From: Pantoea sp. 1.19
GTDB taxonomy: Bacteria; Pseudomonadota; Gammaproteobacteria; Enterobacterales; Enterobacteriaceae
Length of the DNA stretch: 64,000 bases
NCBI RefSeq assembly: GCF_001922585.1
Contig: NZ_MRBS01000001.1
Coordinates: 124,001 to 188,000 of the forward strand
Reading direction: 5' to 3'
How positions within the stretch are numbered: the stretch's first letter is position 1; each line of letters begins with the position of its first letter. Position numbers and translations under genes: made by a program. This document shows positions 39,350 through 48,500 of the stretch, piece after piece. The notes below the pieces were generated by a model that was not told where the DNA came from, searched no databases, and saw only the letters and a program-made list of their open reading frames with translations.

Positions 39350-40549
39350 TTAATGATGACGGTTATTGGGCAAAAACAGGGTCAGAATGCCGAGAGCCGG
39401 CAGCCAGGCGCAAATATCATAGACAACATCAATGCCCTGATGGTCCGCCACCACGCCGAGAACCGCCGCACCAACGCCGCCCATGCCAAAAGCGAAGCCA
39501 AAAAACAGTCCGGACACCATGCCAATCCGTCCCGGCATCAGCTCCTGGGCGTAGACCAGAATAGCGGAAAACGCGGACGCCAGCACAAAGCCAATGATCA
39601 CCGACAGGACGCCGGTCCACGCCAGATCGGCATGCGGCAGCAGCAGGGTGAATGGCAATACGCCAAGAATTGATCCCCAAATGACCGCTTTTCGCCCGAT
39701 CTTATCGCCCACCGGGCCGCCGATCACCGTGCCCGCGGCGACGGCAAACAGGAAGGCAAACAGGTGCAGCTGGGCATCCTGTATCGCCAGCCCGAATTTA
39801 TGCATCAGGTAGAAGGTGTAATAGCTGCTGATGCTGGTAAGGTAGAAGTATTTAGAGAAAATCAGCACCAACAGAATCGCGACGGCGGCGGCGACCTTAC
39901 CGCGCGGCAGGGCGTGCACTGACGTTTCGGCCGGCCGTCCCCCGGCGCTACGCTGCTGGGCCTGATACCAGCGGCTAATTTGCAGCAGTACCACGATAGC
40001 CAGCAGGGCGGCCAGGGTAAACCAGGCCACGTTGCCTTTGCCGTAAGGCGCGATAACCAGCGCCGCCAGCAGCGGCCCGAGCGAGCTGCCAACGTTGCCG
40101 CCCACCTGGAACAGCGATTGTGCAAGGCCATGTCGGCCGCCGGAGGCCATGCGCGCCACCCGCGAGGATTCGGGATGAAATACCGAAGAGCCGGTGCCCA
40201 CCAGTGCTGCGGCGACCAGCACCATGCCGTAGCTTTGTGCGCTGGCCAGCATCACCAGCCCCGACAGCGTGAAGCCCATGCCGATCGGCAGTGACCACGG
40301 CTGTGGGCGTTTATCGGTCCAGGCGCCGATCAGCGGCTGCAGCAGGGAGGCCGTGACCTGGTAGGTGAGGGTGATCAGGCCGACCTGCACAAAGTTCAGT
40401 GAAAAGTCGCGGGCCAGCAGCGGATAGATGGCCAGAATCAGCGATTGAATCATATCGTTCAGCAGGTGAGCGAGGCTGATGGCCCCCAGCACCTTAAAGA
40501 GGGTGCGCCGGGGCGCCGGCGGCGTAGAAAGGGTGTGTTCGCTTGCCAT
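39350..40549 (-). CDS. fsr: MFS transporter Fsr (fosmidomycin resistance)
   Basis: A 399-residue major facilitator with twelve helices. The motif PLIGAWTDKRPQPW matches loop 2-3 of the family, and HPESSRVAR is the Fsr-type loop. In E. coli high Fsr levels give fosmidomycin resistance. Located between ybaL and ushA as in E. coli, divergent from ushA. Confidence 0.93.
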   Translation of the reverse strand: MASEHTLSTPPAPRRTLFKVLGAISLAHLLNDMIQSLILAIYPLLARDFSLNFVQVGLITLTYQVTASLLQPLIGAWTDKRPQPWSLPIGMGFTLSGLVMLASAQSYGMVLVAAALVGTGSSVFHPESSRVARMASGGRHGLAQSLFQVGGNVGSSLGPLLAALVIAPYGKGNVAWFTLAALLAIVVLLQISRWYQAQQRSAGGRPAETSVHALPRGKVAAAVAILLVLIFSKYFYLTSISSYYTFYLMHKFGLAIQDAQLHLFAFLFAVAAGTVIGGPVGDKIGRKAVIWGSILGVLPFTLLLPHADLAWTGVLSVIIGFVLASAFSAILVYAQELMPGRIGMVSGLFFGFAFGMGGVGAAVLGVVADHQGIDVVYDICAWLPALGILTLFLPNNRHH

Positions 40550-40664
40550 AAGTCCTTCACCGTTACGGTAGATGTTATTTTTTTGTTGCGGAAGAATGAC
40601 CTTATCACTTTCAACCCGGCGTGGCGACGTGCGATGCCGGATTTATCATTCAAGGAGACGTCAC

Positions 40665-42353
40665 GTGTATTTACGCCATTTACGCCCGCTCGCAGCTCTG
40701 GTCAGCCTGGGTCTGCTGCTGATCCCGTCGGCGCACGCCTGGGAGGCGGATCGAACGTACAAGTTCACCCTTTTGCACACCAACGATCACCACGGCCGTT
40801 TCTGGAACAACGATCGCGATGAGTATGGCCTGGCGGCGCAAAAAACGCTGATCGATCAGATCCGCTATGACGTACAGGCGCACGGCGGTGCGGTGCTGAT
40901 CCTCTCCGGTGGGGATATCAATACCGGCGTACCGGAGTCGGATCTGCAGGATGCCGAGCCGGATTTTCGCGGGATGAACCTGATTGGCTATGACGCGATG
41001 GCCGTGGGGAACCACGAATTTGATCATCCGCTGGCGGTTATCCGTCAGCAGCAAAAATGGGCCAAATTTCCTTTCCTCTCCGCCAACATTTACGACAAAA
41101 CGCGCGGCGAGCGGCTGTTCCAGCCCTGGCAGCTGTTTAACCGCATGGGGCTGAAGATCGCCGTGCTCGGCCTGACCACTGACGACACCGCAAAAATTGG
41201 CAATCCGGAGTATTTGAAAGAGATTGAGTTTCGCCCCCCCGCCGCTGAAGCGAAAGCGGCGATCGATGTTCTGCGCCAGCAGGAGAAACCGGACGTGATC
41301 GTCGCCGTGACCCATATGGGGCATTACGATAACGGGCAGCACGGATCCAACGCCCCTGGCGACGTCGAAATGGCCCGCGCGCTGCCGCCGGGCTATCTTG
41401 ATGTGATTGTCGGCGGTCACTCGCAGGATCCGGTCTGCATGGCGGCTGAAAATCAAAAACAGCACGATTATGTCCCGGGCAGCCCGTGTATACCGGATCG
41501 CCAGAATGGCACCTGGATTGTGCAGGCGCACGAGTGGGGTAAATATGTCGGTCGGGCAGACTTCAGCTTTCGCAACGGCAAGCTGACCCTTGAGCATTAC
41601 GCGCTGTTACCGGTTAATCTAAAGCACCCTGTTCACAATGCGGACGGCAGCGACAGCTGGGTGAACTACGGTGAGCCGATCGCAAAAAATGGCGCGATGA
41701 TGAAGCTGCTAACGCCGTTTCAGAAGCGCGGTGAGCGTCAGCTGCTCGTCCGGGTTGGCGAAGTCAGCGGCCGGCTGGAGGGCGATCGCAGCAAAGTACG
41801 TTTCGAACAAACGAACCTTGCGCAGCTGATTTTACGCGGCATGATGGCCCGAACCCGGGCGGATTTTGCGGTGATCAGCGGCGGCGGCGTGCGCGACAGC
41901 ATTGAGAGCGGGCCGATCAGCTATAAAGACGTGCTGAAGGTGCAGCCGTTCGGCAATACGGTGGTGTATGTTCCGCTGCGCGGCAGTGAAGTAAAAGCCT
42001 ATCTCGATGTGGTGGCCAATAAGGAAGCGGACTCGGGTGCCTATCCGCAGTTTGCTGCGATCGGCCTGCGCGCGGACGGTCGGGCGGTGAGCGAGGTGAA
42101 GATTAACGGGCAGCCGCTGCAGCCGGAAAAGATCTACCGTATGGCCACGCTGAGCTTTAATGCCACCGGCGGCGACGGCTATCCGAGGCTGGACCAGCGT
42201 CCCGGCTACGTCAATACCGGTTTTATCGATGCGGAGGTGCTGAAGGATTACATTGAGCAGCACTCCCCTCTGCGGGCGGCGGACTACGCCCCGCCGGGCG
42301 ATGTGAGCCTGCCGACAATGCCCCTGGCTCCCGTCCCCGCGAACGCGCGATGA
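40665..42353 (+). CDS. ushA: Periplasmic UDP-sugar hydrolase / 5'-nucleotidase
   Basis: A 562-residue exported enzyme. A signal peptide (about 1-25, ending SAHA-WEADR) is followed by the metallophosphoesterase domain with HTNDHHGR, GDINTG, GNHEFDH, THMGHYD and GGHSQDP (the two-metal site) and a C-terminal substrate domain with NATGGDGYPRL. It degrades UDP-glucose and extracellular nucleotides. The start is GTG at 40665, set by AAGGAG eight bases upstream; the open frame to 40572 would disrupt the signal peptide. Confidence 0.95.
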   Translation: MYLRHLRPLAALVSLGLLLIPSAHAWEADRTYKFTLLHTNDHHGRFWNNDRDEYGLAAQKTLIDQIRYDVQAHGGAVLILSGGDINTGVPESDLQDAEPDFRGMNLIGYDAMAVGNHEFDHPLAVIRQQQKWAKFPFLSANIYDKTRGERLFQPWQLFNRMGLKIAVLGLTTDDTAKIGNPEYLKEIEFRPPAAEAKAAIDVLRQQEKPDVIVAVTHMGHYDNGQHGSNAPGDVEMARALPPGYLDVIVGGHSQDPVCMAAENQKQHDYVPGSPCIPDRQNGTWIVQAHEWGKYVGRADFSFRNGKLTLEHYALLPVNLKHPVHNADGSDSWVNYGEPIAKNGAMMKLLTPFQKRGERQLLVRVGEVSGRLEGDRSKVRFEQTNLAQLILRGMMARTRADFAVISGGGVRDSIESGPISYKDVLKVQPFGNTVVYVPLRGSEVKAYLDVVANKEADSGAYPQFAAIGLRADGRAVSEVKINGQPLQPEKIYRMATLSFNATGGDGYPRLDQRPGYVNTGFIDAEVLKDYIEQHSPLRAADYAPPGDVSLPTMPLAPVPANAR

Positions 42354-42385
42354 TTTGCGCAGGACCGCCGCCGCCCGGCGGCCCC

Positions 42386-42820
42386 TCAGGATGCATGACA
42401 GGCTTTGCGCGCCACCACGCGCTGGCGTACGCGGTCATAAATCCAGTTATAGGCAACCGTATAGGGCAGGAAGAACAGGAAAAAGCCCACTTCCAGCATA
42501 AAGGCCTGCCAGAGACCGGTGCCCAGCATCCAGGCGGCGATGGGCAGGCCAATCAGGATAAACCCGCCCTCAAAGCCCAGCGCGTGGCCGATACGAACCA
42601 GCAGGCGACGCGGCGCGCCCGGTGGCCAGAAACGATCGAACAGGCTGTTATAGATCATATTCCATACCATCGCGGTGGTGGAGAGCGCCAGCGCCAGTGC
42701 CCCCATCTGAAACAAGGGCTTATGCATAATCCACGCCGCCAGCGGCGACACGATGGCAATGGCAATCACCTCAAAGCAGACCGCGTGAATCACGCGCTCT
42801 TTCAAACTACGGGTTTTCAT
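42386..42820 (-). CDS. PACE-family multidrug/biocide efflux transporter
   Basis: A 144-residue protein with two tandem bacterial transmembrane pair (BTP) repeats: ERVIHAVCFEVIAIAIVSPL (first) and RIGHALGFEGGFILIGLPIA (second), four helices in total, with the conserved Glu in the first helix. PACE pumps such as AceI export chlorhexidine, acriflavine and, as natural substrates, polyamines. It is divergent from a LysR gene 83 bp away, the standard PACE arrangement. Not at this position in E. coli. Confidence 0.88.
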   Translation of the reverse strand: MKTRSLKERVIHAVCFEVIAIAIVSPLAAWIMHKPLFQMGALALALSTTAMVWNMIYNSLFDRFWPPGAPRRLLVRIGHALGFEGGFILIGLPIAAWMLGTGLWQAFMLEVGFFLFFLPYTVAYNWIYDRVRQRVVARKACHAS

Positions 42821-42903
42821 ACTGACTCCTTACGTGAGGCGGCCATTATCATCGTATTTTCTGATAAGCTAAAATGAGGTCCCATCGATAAAAGCGATAG
42901 ATT

Positions 42904-43776
42904 ATGCGTTACTCTCCGGAATCACTGTTAGCCTTTGTCCAGACCGTGGATAAGGGATCGTTTTCTGCCGCGGCCCGCGCGCTGGGGAAAAGTCAATCGA
43001 CCATCAGCGCCGCAGTGGCCAATCTGGAAGACGATCTGGGTTTCCGCCTGCTGGATCGCGGCGGCCGTCAGCCGGTGCTGACCGCGCAGGGCGAGCACGC
43101 ACTGCGGCAAATCCGCGAGATCCTTGCCGCCAGCGAGCGGCTGGATGAGTTAGCGATGCGCATGGCCGAAGGCGTGGAGCCGCGTTTAAGCATGGCGATC
43201 TCCGATTTCTGGCAGGCCGATCATCACGAACAGCTGCTGCGTAAATTTGCCGCCCGCTATCCTGATATCGATTTTGATTGCATGATTGCCGAAGATGCTG
43301 ACGTGATCGATCTGCTGCAGAAGGGGCGCATCCATATCGGGGTGATCCGCGTACAGCCGCACTATCCCGCCGATATCGCCACCTCGCGCCTGCAGGTCGA
43401 GGCGCAGATGGCGATCTTTATTCGGCACGACCACCCGCTGACCCGGCAGGCGGAGGTCAGCCAGAGCGAGCTGGACCTGGTGCGGCAGCTGCGTCTCAAT
43501 ACCTGGGGGCAGGGGCCAACGCCGCAGCCCTCCGGCGGAAATAGCTGGTCGGCGCCCTCTTATTTGCTGCTGCTGGAGATGGCGGAGCAGGGATTCGGCT
43601 GGACCATTTTGCCGCGCTGGATGGTGGAGCAGTTTGGTCACCAGCTGCTGACCGAACTGCGCGTACCGGGCTGGCCGCAGCGCATCGCCGTTGACGCAGT
43701 ATGGTCGACGCGCACGCCACCTGGCCCGGCCGGGCGCTGGATCCTCGATCGCCTGATCGCGCAGCATCCCGCGTAG
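42904..43776 (+). CDS. LysR-family regulator adjacent to the PACE transporter
   Basis: A 290-residue LysR-type protein. Helix-turn-helix at 1-60 (SLLAFVQTVDKGSFSAAARALG ... QSTISAAVANLEDDLGFRLLDR), then the effector-binding domain. Its divergent placement suggests it controls the PACE pump, as AceR does for AceI. Convergent with ybaK, four bases apart. Confidence 0.87.
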   Translation: MRYSPESLLAFVQTVDKGSFSAAARALGKSQSTISAAVANLEDDLGFRLLDRGGRQPVLTAQGEHALRQIREILAASERLDELAMRMAEGVEPRLSMAISDFWQADHHEQLLRKFAARYPDIDFDCMIAEDADVIDLLQKGRIHIGVIRVQPHYPADIATSRLQVEAQMAIFIRHDHPLTRQAEVSQSELDLVRQLRLNTWGQGPTPQPSGGNSWSAPSYLLLLEMAEQGFGWTILPRWMVEQFGHQLLTELRVPGWPQRIAVDAVWSTRTPPGPAGRWILDRLIAQHPA

Positions 43777-43779
43777 GGA

Positions 43780-44262
43780 TTATGGCGTCTCGCGAGCAAT
43801 ATCGGCAAAAATTGCCGCGGTGTGCTGGGCGAGGTCACCGGCGGCCAGCTCGACATCGAGCCCGCGCTTGCCGCCGGAGACATACACGGTGGCAAACTGC
43901 TGCGCCTGACGGTCGATAACCGTTGGCAGATGTTTCTTTTGTCCCAGCGGACTGATGCCGCCGATCAGGTAACCGGTTACCCGCTGCGCCAGCTGCGGAT
44001 CGGCCATATCGGCTTTGCGCGCGCCCAGCGCTTTGGCGACCTTTTTTAAATCCAGCTGTCCGGCGACCGGGGTGACCGCTACTGCCAGCCGTTTGGGATC
44101 GCCGTTCAGGCTAACCAGCAAGGTTTTCAGTACCCGACGGGCATCCAGATTGAGTTTGCGCACGGCCTCATCGCCAAAGTGCGTCTCGTGGTTGTCGTGC
44201 TCGTAGGGATGCAGCGTGAAGGGCACGCCGTGTTTTTCTAACAGGGTGATAGCAGGCGTCAT
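43780..44262 (-). CDS. ybaK: Cys-tRNA(Pro)/Cys-tRNA(Cys) deacylase YbaK
   Basis: A 160-residue single-domain editing protein. It hydrolyses Cys mis-attached to tRNA(Pro), working with ProRS. Conserved features: [16 protein letters not shown] and the catalytic-pocket Lys in [18 protein letters not shown], plus [17 protein letters not shown]. Position between ushA and chiX/ybaP agrees with E. coli. Confidence 0.94.
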   Translation of the reverse strand: MTPAITLLEKHGVPFTLHPYEHDNHETHFGDEAVRKLNLDARRVLKTLLVSLNGDPKRLAVAVTPVAGQLDLKKVAKALGARKADMADPQLAQRVTGYLIGGISPLGQKKHLPTVIDRQAQQFATVYVSGGKRGLDVELAAGDLAQHTAAIFADIARETP

Positions 44263-44354
44263 ACTCTACTCTGTCCTTATCAGATGACGATGGGGCAATC
44301 GTAAATCAACCCGAATAGCGCTGGCGTAATGCCGCACTTTGCGCGACAATTCGC

Positions 44355-44438
44355 TCCGGCCGGCGCAGGCTGGCCAATAACGAAAACGATAAAATCATTC
44401 CTCTTTGACGAGCCAGCGTTACGCTGGCTCTTTTTTTT
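44355..44438 (+). ncRNA. chiX: Small RNA ChiX (MicM/RybC)
   Basis: In the ybaK-ybaP gap, where E. coli encodes ChiX, the + strand has ATTCCTCTTTGACG (44397-44410), identical to the ChiX seed that pairs with chiP. A 7-bp 5' hairpin precedes it (GGCCGGC at 44358-44364, GCTGGCC at 44369-44375), then an A-rich linker as in E. coli. The terminator is a 9-bp stem (GAGCCAGCG / CGCTGGCTC, 44410-44430) with eight T residues. ChiX silences chitoporin mRNA through Hfq. The 5' end is estimated from the 84-nt E. coli length. Confidence 0.87.
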
Positions 44439-45234
44439 CCCGCAGCAGTGACGGCAGGTTCTCTTCACCGAACAGGTGCAGCGCGCCGACCGCGACCACG
44501 TAGCGTCCCGCCGGCAGCGCCAGCAGCTGTTCACGCCAGCGGTGATTACGCTGCACCATCAGCACGTCGTTGAGCGCACCGCTAAAGCTGCCGGGCAGGT
44601 GACCCTGGCGCCGCACCGGACGCGCGCTCAGCCACCAGCCAATCATGGTCTGCAGCAGGCGGGCGTTGCTGTGCCAGTAAGTGAGGGTATCTTGCAGCAG
44701 GGCGAGGCCGTTATCCGGCAGCGCCTGCAGCATCGCCAGCTGCGACTGCGGGCCTTCCAGCTCAATGATCGGCTTGCGCCAGGCGTGCGCCTGGCGAAGC
44801 AGCTGATAATCAATGCCGTAATCGGGGCGCAGGCCGAGCCGCTGCGCCTGCTGCGCCTGAAACATCAGCGCTATCTGCCAGCCGGGCAGGCGATCGATAC
44901 GCTGCGGATCGATCGCCAGCGTCTCGCTCAGGTGCTGCAGCTGCGCCAGCTCGTCGCTGCTCAGGCGGCAGGCCAGCGGTGCATCTTCCGGCTGCTCAAT
45001 AAATGGCGAATCGCCGTGGGTAATGTCCGCTTCCACCACCAGTGCGTCCGCGCGTGCCAGCCGGTTCAGCAGCGCGGCGGGCAGTGGCGACATGTCGCGG
45101 GTGCCCATATGTATACTACCGACCAGGTGCAGATGGTGCTGCCGGTCGGCGTACAGATCCAGCGCCGGATAGTGCCAGGGGGCGGGCAGCAGGCGGCGCA
45201 GGGGGGCAAGCAGTCGCTCAAGTCTTGTTGCCAT
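44419..45234 (-). CDS. ybaP: TraB/GumN-family protein YbaP
   Basis: A 271-residue TraB-like protein. The motif LVGSIHMGTRDM (about 38-49) and the C-terminal VVAVGALHLFGEENL are the paired conserved elements of the TraB/Tiki fold, whose members are proposed metalloproteases. No clear signal peptide is seen in this copy. Enzymatic role in enterobacteria is unknown. Its stop codon lies opposite the loop of the ChiX terminator. It follows copA on the same strand by 27 bp. Confidence 0.88.
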   Translation of the reverse strand: MATRLERLLAPLRRLLPAPWHYPALDLYADRQHHLHLVGSIHMGTRDMSPLPAALLNRLARADALVVEADITHGDSPFIEQPEDAPLACRLSSDELAQLQHLSETLAIDPQRIDRLPGWQIALMFQAQQAQRLGLRPDYGIDYQLLRQAHAWRKPIIELEGPQSQLAMLQALPDNGLALLQDTLTYWHSNARLLQTMIGWWLSARPVRRQGHLPGSFSGALNDVLMVQRNHRWREQLLALPAGRYVVAVGALHLFGEENLPSLLREKKEPA

Positions 45235-45261
45235 CGCGGTCGCTCCGTTGCGTCAGATAGC

Positions 45262-47790
45262 TCATGCTAACGACTTTGGCCGCTCATCACCATGCTTAAA
45301 TGTGGCACCGCCGGGCCGGTAGCGCAGCAACCGGTTGGCGTTGACCACCACCGTTACGGATGACAGCGCCATCGCGGCGCCGGCAATCACCGGGTTCAAC
45401 AGCGTGCCGGTCAGCGGCCAGAAGGCCCCCGCCGCCAGCGGGATCGCCAGCACGTTATACACGCAGGCGCCCAGCAGATTCTGGCGCATATTGCGTAGCG
45501 TGGCTCCGGCCAGCGCCAGCGCGTCTCCGACCCCCTGCAGATCCTGACGCATAAGCGTCATGCCGGCGCTCTCCATGGCAATATCGCTGCCGCTGGCCAT
45601 CGCGATGCCGACATCGGCCTGTGCCAGCGCCGGGGCGTCATTAATCCCGTCGCCAATCATGGCGACCCGGCGTCCCTGCTGCTGCAGCCGGACGATGGCA
45701 TCAGCTTTTCCCTCCGGCAATACGCCGGCGATCACCGTGTCGATGCCGGCGGCGCCGGCCACCGCGTGGGCGGTAGCCGGGGTATCCCCGGTGAGCATCA
45801 CCAGCTGATATCCGGCCTGATGCAGCCGGGCCAGCGCCGCTGGTGCGCCGGTGCGCAGCGGATCGCGCAGGGCGAATACGGCGGCGAGCTCACCGTTTAC
45901 CGCCAGCAGCACCGGCGTCGCGCCCTGGCGCGCCAGCGTCTCAAGGCGATCGGTGATGCCGTCAAGCGCCACGCCGCGCTCGTGCAGCAGGGCGGCGTTG
46001 CCCACCAGCAGCGCGCGGCCGTCCAGTTCGCCGCTCAGACCTTTACCGGGCAGGGTATGCACTGTGCTGAGCGGGATATCCGGCAGCGGCGCCGCGCGGG
46101 CCACGATCGCGCGCGCCAGCGGATGGCTGGCGTGCTGCTCCAGCAGCCCGGCCCAGCGCAGCGCCTGCGCCTCGCTCACCTCACCCAGCGTCAGGATCTC
46201 AGTCACCTGCGGCGCGCCTTCGGTCAGGGTGCCGGTCTTATCGAACACCAGCGTATTCACCCGGCTGGCGCGCTGCAGCGCGTCGGCATCGCGCACCAGA
46301 ATCCCCAGTTCGGCGGCGCGACCCACGCCGGCAATCACCGCCATCGGCGTTGCCAGCCCCAGCGCACAGGGGCAGGCAATGATCAGCACCGTGGTGATCG
46401 CAACCAGGCTGTAGACACCCTGCGGTGCCGGGCCGACCAGCCACCACATCAGGCCGCTGAACAGGGCAATCAGCAGGACTGCGGGTACAAACACCGCGCA
46501 GAGGCGGTCGGCCAGCTGGCCCAGCGCCGGTTTGCTGCTCTGCGCATCGCGTACGCGCTGCACGATCCGCGCCAGAACGGTATGCTGGCCAACCGCCTCG
46601 GCGCGCAGGCGGGCGCTGCCGTCCTGCATCACCGTGCCGGCGTGCAGCCGGTCCCCCGGGCGCTTATGCTGCGGCAGGGGTTCACCGGTCAGCATCGCCT
46701 CATCCAGCCACGCCTCGCCCGCCAACAGCGTACCGTCGACCGGTACCCGATCGCCGGGCGTGATCCGCAGCTGCATGCCCGGCTGGACCTCGCGGAGGGG
46801 GAGCGTGCGTTCGCCGTCATCGTCGATCACCCGCGCCGTAGGCGGCGTCAAGTCCAGCAGGCGCGCCAGCGCTGAAGAAGCGCGCTGCCGCGCCCGCTGC
46901 TCCAGCGCGTGGCCGAGGTTAATCAGGCCGATTATCATCGCGCTGGCCTCAAAATAGAGGTGGCGCGCCGGCGCGGGGAACAGCGACGGCCACAGCGTCA
47001 CCGTCATTGAATACCCCCAGGCCGCGGCGGTTCCGATGGCCACCAGCGTATCCATCGTCGCGCTGCGATGGCGCAGGCTCTGCCAGGCGCTACGGTAAAA
47101 GTGACCGCCGGCCAGTACCATCACCAGCAGCGTCAGCAGCCCCAGTCCCAGCCACAGCGGCCGGTTGGCGTCGCTCAGTAACATATTGTCGCCGCGCATC
47201 CCCCACAGCATCATTGGGATACCGACCAGCAGCGCCAGCCCGCCCTGCAGGCCAAAGCGGCGCATCGCCTGACGCGCATGCTGCTGCTGTTTATCGCGAC
47301 GCTGCTGTTCATCCGCCACCCATTCCGCCTGATAGCCGGCGGCGGTCACGGCGGCGATCAGCGCCCCGGTTTCCGCCGGGCCCACGATCAGCGCGCTGCG
47401 CTCGGCGAGGTTCACCCGCGCCTGCTGTACTCCGGGAACGCGCCGCAGCGCCTGCTCAACCCGACTGACGCAGCTGGCGCAGCTCATGCCGCCAATCAGC
47501 AGCGTTACGCTGCCGGCGAGAGGGGGAGAATCCGCCGACGGCGCCTGCGGCCCGGGCGCGGCGGCTGCCGGCGGTTCACACTTTGGGGAGGCGGACTCGC
47601 TCGCCTGATAACCGGCGGCCGCGATGGCCGCGATCAGCGCTTCGGCACTGGCGTGCCCCTCTACGCTGGCCGCGGTCAGCGTGACTTCGGCATGCGTCAC
47701 ATCCTCGCGCTGCTCCAACAAACGTTGCACCCGATTGACGCAGTGACCGCAGGAGAGTCCCGCCAGCGTCAGATGAATGGTTGATAACAT
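45262..47790 (-). CDS. copA: Cu(I)-exporting P1B-type ATPase CopA
   Basis: An 842-residue copper pump. Two N-terminal metal-binding domains carry LSCGHC (Cys14, Cys17) and MSCASC. Eight membrane helices include the CPC copper site ([14 protein letters not shown]). ATPase motifs are [10 protein letters not shown] (actuator), FDKTGTLT (phosphorylated Asp), HPLAR and [12 protein letters not shown]. It pumps Cu+ to the periplasm and is activated by CueR. The start at 47790 ([11 protein letters not shown]) matches the family. A slippery site after codon 70 predicts a short chaperone product. Confidence 0.96.
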   Translation of the reverse strand: MLSTIHLTLAGLSCGHCVNRVQRLLEQREDVTHAEVTLTAASVEGHASAEALIAAIAAAGYQASESASPKCEPPAAAAPGPQAPSADSPPLAGSVTLLIGGMSCASCVSRVEQALRRVPGVQQARVNLAERSALIVGPAETGALIAAVTAAGYQAEWVADEQQRRDKQQQHARQAMRRFGLQGGLALLVGIPMMLWGMRGDNMLLSDANRPLWLGLGLLTLLVMVLAGGHFYRSAWQSLRHRSATMDTLVAIGTAAAWGYSMTVTLWPSLFPAPARHLYFEASAMIIGLINLGHALEQRARQRASSALARLLDLTPPTARVIDDDGERTLPLREVQPGMQLRITPGDRVPVDGTLLAGEAWLDEAMLTGEPLPQHKRPGDRLHAGTVMQDGSARLRAEAVGQHTVLARIVQRVRDAQSSKPALGQLADRLCAVFVPAVLLIALFSGLMWWLVGPAPQGVYSLVAITTVLIIACPCALGLATPMAVIAGVGRAAELGILVRDADALQRASRVNTLVFDKTGTLTEGAPQVTEILTLGEVSEAQALRWAGLLEQHASHPLARAIVARAAPLPDIPLSTVHTLPGKGLSGELDGRALLVGNAALLHERGVALDGITDRLETLARQGATPVLLAVNGELAAVFALRDPLRTGAPAALARLHQAGYQLVMLTGDTPATAHAVAGAAGIDTVIAGVLPEGKADAIVRLQQQGRRVAMIGDGINDAPALAQADVGIAMASGSDIAMESAGMTLMRQDLQGVGDALALAGATLRNMRQNLLGACVYNVLAIPLAAGAFWPLTGTLLNPVIAGAAMALSSVTVVVNANRLLRYRPGGATFKHGDERPKSLA
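47581..47587 (-). promoter_or_regulatory. Programmed -1 frameshift site in copA (CopA(Z) chaperone)
   Basis: The heptamer C-CCA-AAG spans codons 68-70 of copA in the same phase as in E. coli. A -1 slip adds one Val (GTG) and stops at TGA (47576-47578), giving a 71-residue product made of the first metal-binding domain only. In E. coli the equivalent product is a soluble copper chaperone ending one Gly after the slip. Confidence 0.8.
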
Positions 47791-47837
47791 ACTCGCTCCC
47801 TGGGGTAGGCGCCCCGATGATTTTCCAGCAAGATAGC

Positions 47838-47868
47838 AGGGTAAACCCTCCATTAAGGGGAGGGTCAA
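47838..47868 (-). promoter_or_regulatory. CueR-activated copA promoter
   Basis: On the minus strand TTGACC (-35) and TACCCT (-10) are separated by 19 bp, the long spacer typical of MerR-family promoters. The spacer holds the dyad ACCCTCC ... GGAGGGT to which CueR binds. It lies 48 bp before copA. Confidence 0.88.
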
Positions 47869-47879
47869 GTGGGGGGAGC

Positions 47880-48293
47880 ATGAACATCAGCGATGTGGCC
47901 CGGCACACCGGGTTGAGCCAGAAAGCGATCCGTTTTTACGAAGAAAAGGGGCTACTGACGCCACCGAACCGCGCCGCAAACGGCTATCGCTGCTACGCGC
48001 AGCACCACCTGGAGGAGCTGACGCTGCTGCGCCAGGCGCGGCAGGTGGGATTTAGCCTCGATGAGTGTCGGGAGATGGTGCAGCTGTTTAATGATCCACA
48101 GCGCCACAGCGCCGACGTGAAAGCGCGAACGCTGCAAAAAGTGGCCGACATTGAGGCACAGATGGCCGAACTGAGTGCGATGCGCGCCCGGCTGCTGGCG
48201 CTGGCCGCCAGCTGTCCGGGCAATGACCAGGCGAGCTGTCCAATCATGGACGATCTGAGCCGCGGCGGCAGAGGCCTATCATCCCAAAAATGA
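47880..48293 (+). CDS. cueR: MerR-family copper-responsive activator CueR
   Basis: A 137-residue MerR regulator. Helix-turn-helix [22 protein letters not shown] at the N-terminus, dimerisation helix about 80-105, and the Cu(I) loop CPGNDQASC with Cys112 and Cys120. It activates copA (divergent) and usually cueO. The start at 47880 follows GGGGGGAG; the longer frame to 47781 crosses the operator and is rejected. Confidence 0.95.
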   Translation: MNISDVARHTGLSQKAIRFYEEKGLLTPPNRAANGYRCYAQHHLEELTLLRQARQVGFSLDECREMVQLFNDPQRHSADVKARTLQKVADIEAQMAELSAMRARLLALAASCPGNDQASCPIMDDLSRGGRGLSSQK

Positions 48294-48308
48294 CCGCCGG
48301 CGGTCATT
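48289..48308. repeat. 20-bp perfect palindrome over the cueR stop codon
   Basis: AATGACCGCCGGCGGTCATT is a perfect zero-spacer palindrome that includes the cueR TGA (48291-48293). Preceded by AAAA on the + strand, it would end in a T run if read on the minus strand. It may be a protein-binding dyad or a minimal transcript end. Confidence 0.55.
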
Positions 48309-48500
48309 AGGATTTATCGGCCTCCCGCACGGCGAACCGCTGTCGCCGGCGCCGCTGCACTATCGTCACACTGAGAGCTTTCCCTGCCGGCGCGGCGCGG
48401 GTACGCGGCGCCGCGGCCGGGAGGGGATATCTTCGCCGGCGGCGGCTGGCTATGCTGCACCCGCAGTGCTTTCTGAACGTCTCCTAACCTAAGGAATTCT

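Noticed and set aside
44280-44534. Cysteine-rich 84-residue minus-strand frame around the ybaK-ybaP gap
   Set aside because: It runs antisense through the ChiX RNA and into ybaP in another frame and has no ribosome site or known motif.
45766-46875. 369-codon frame opposite copA
   Set aside because: Low-complexity His/Gln/Arg/Ala composition, antisense to conserved P-type ATPase motifs.
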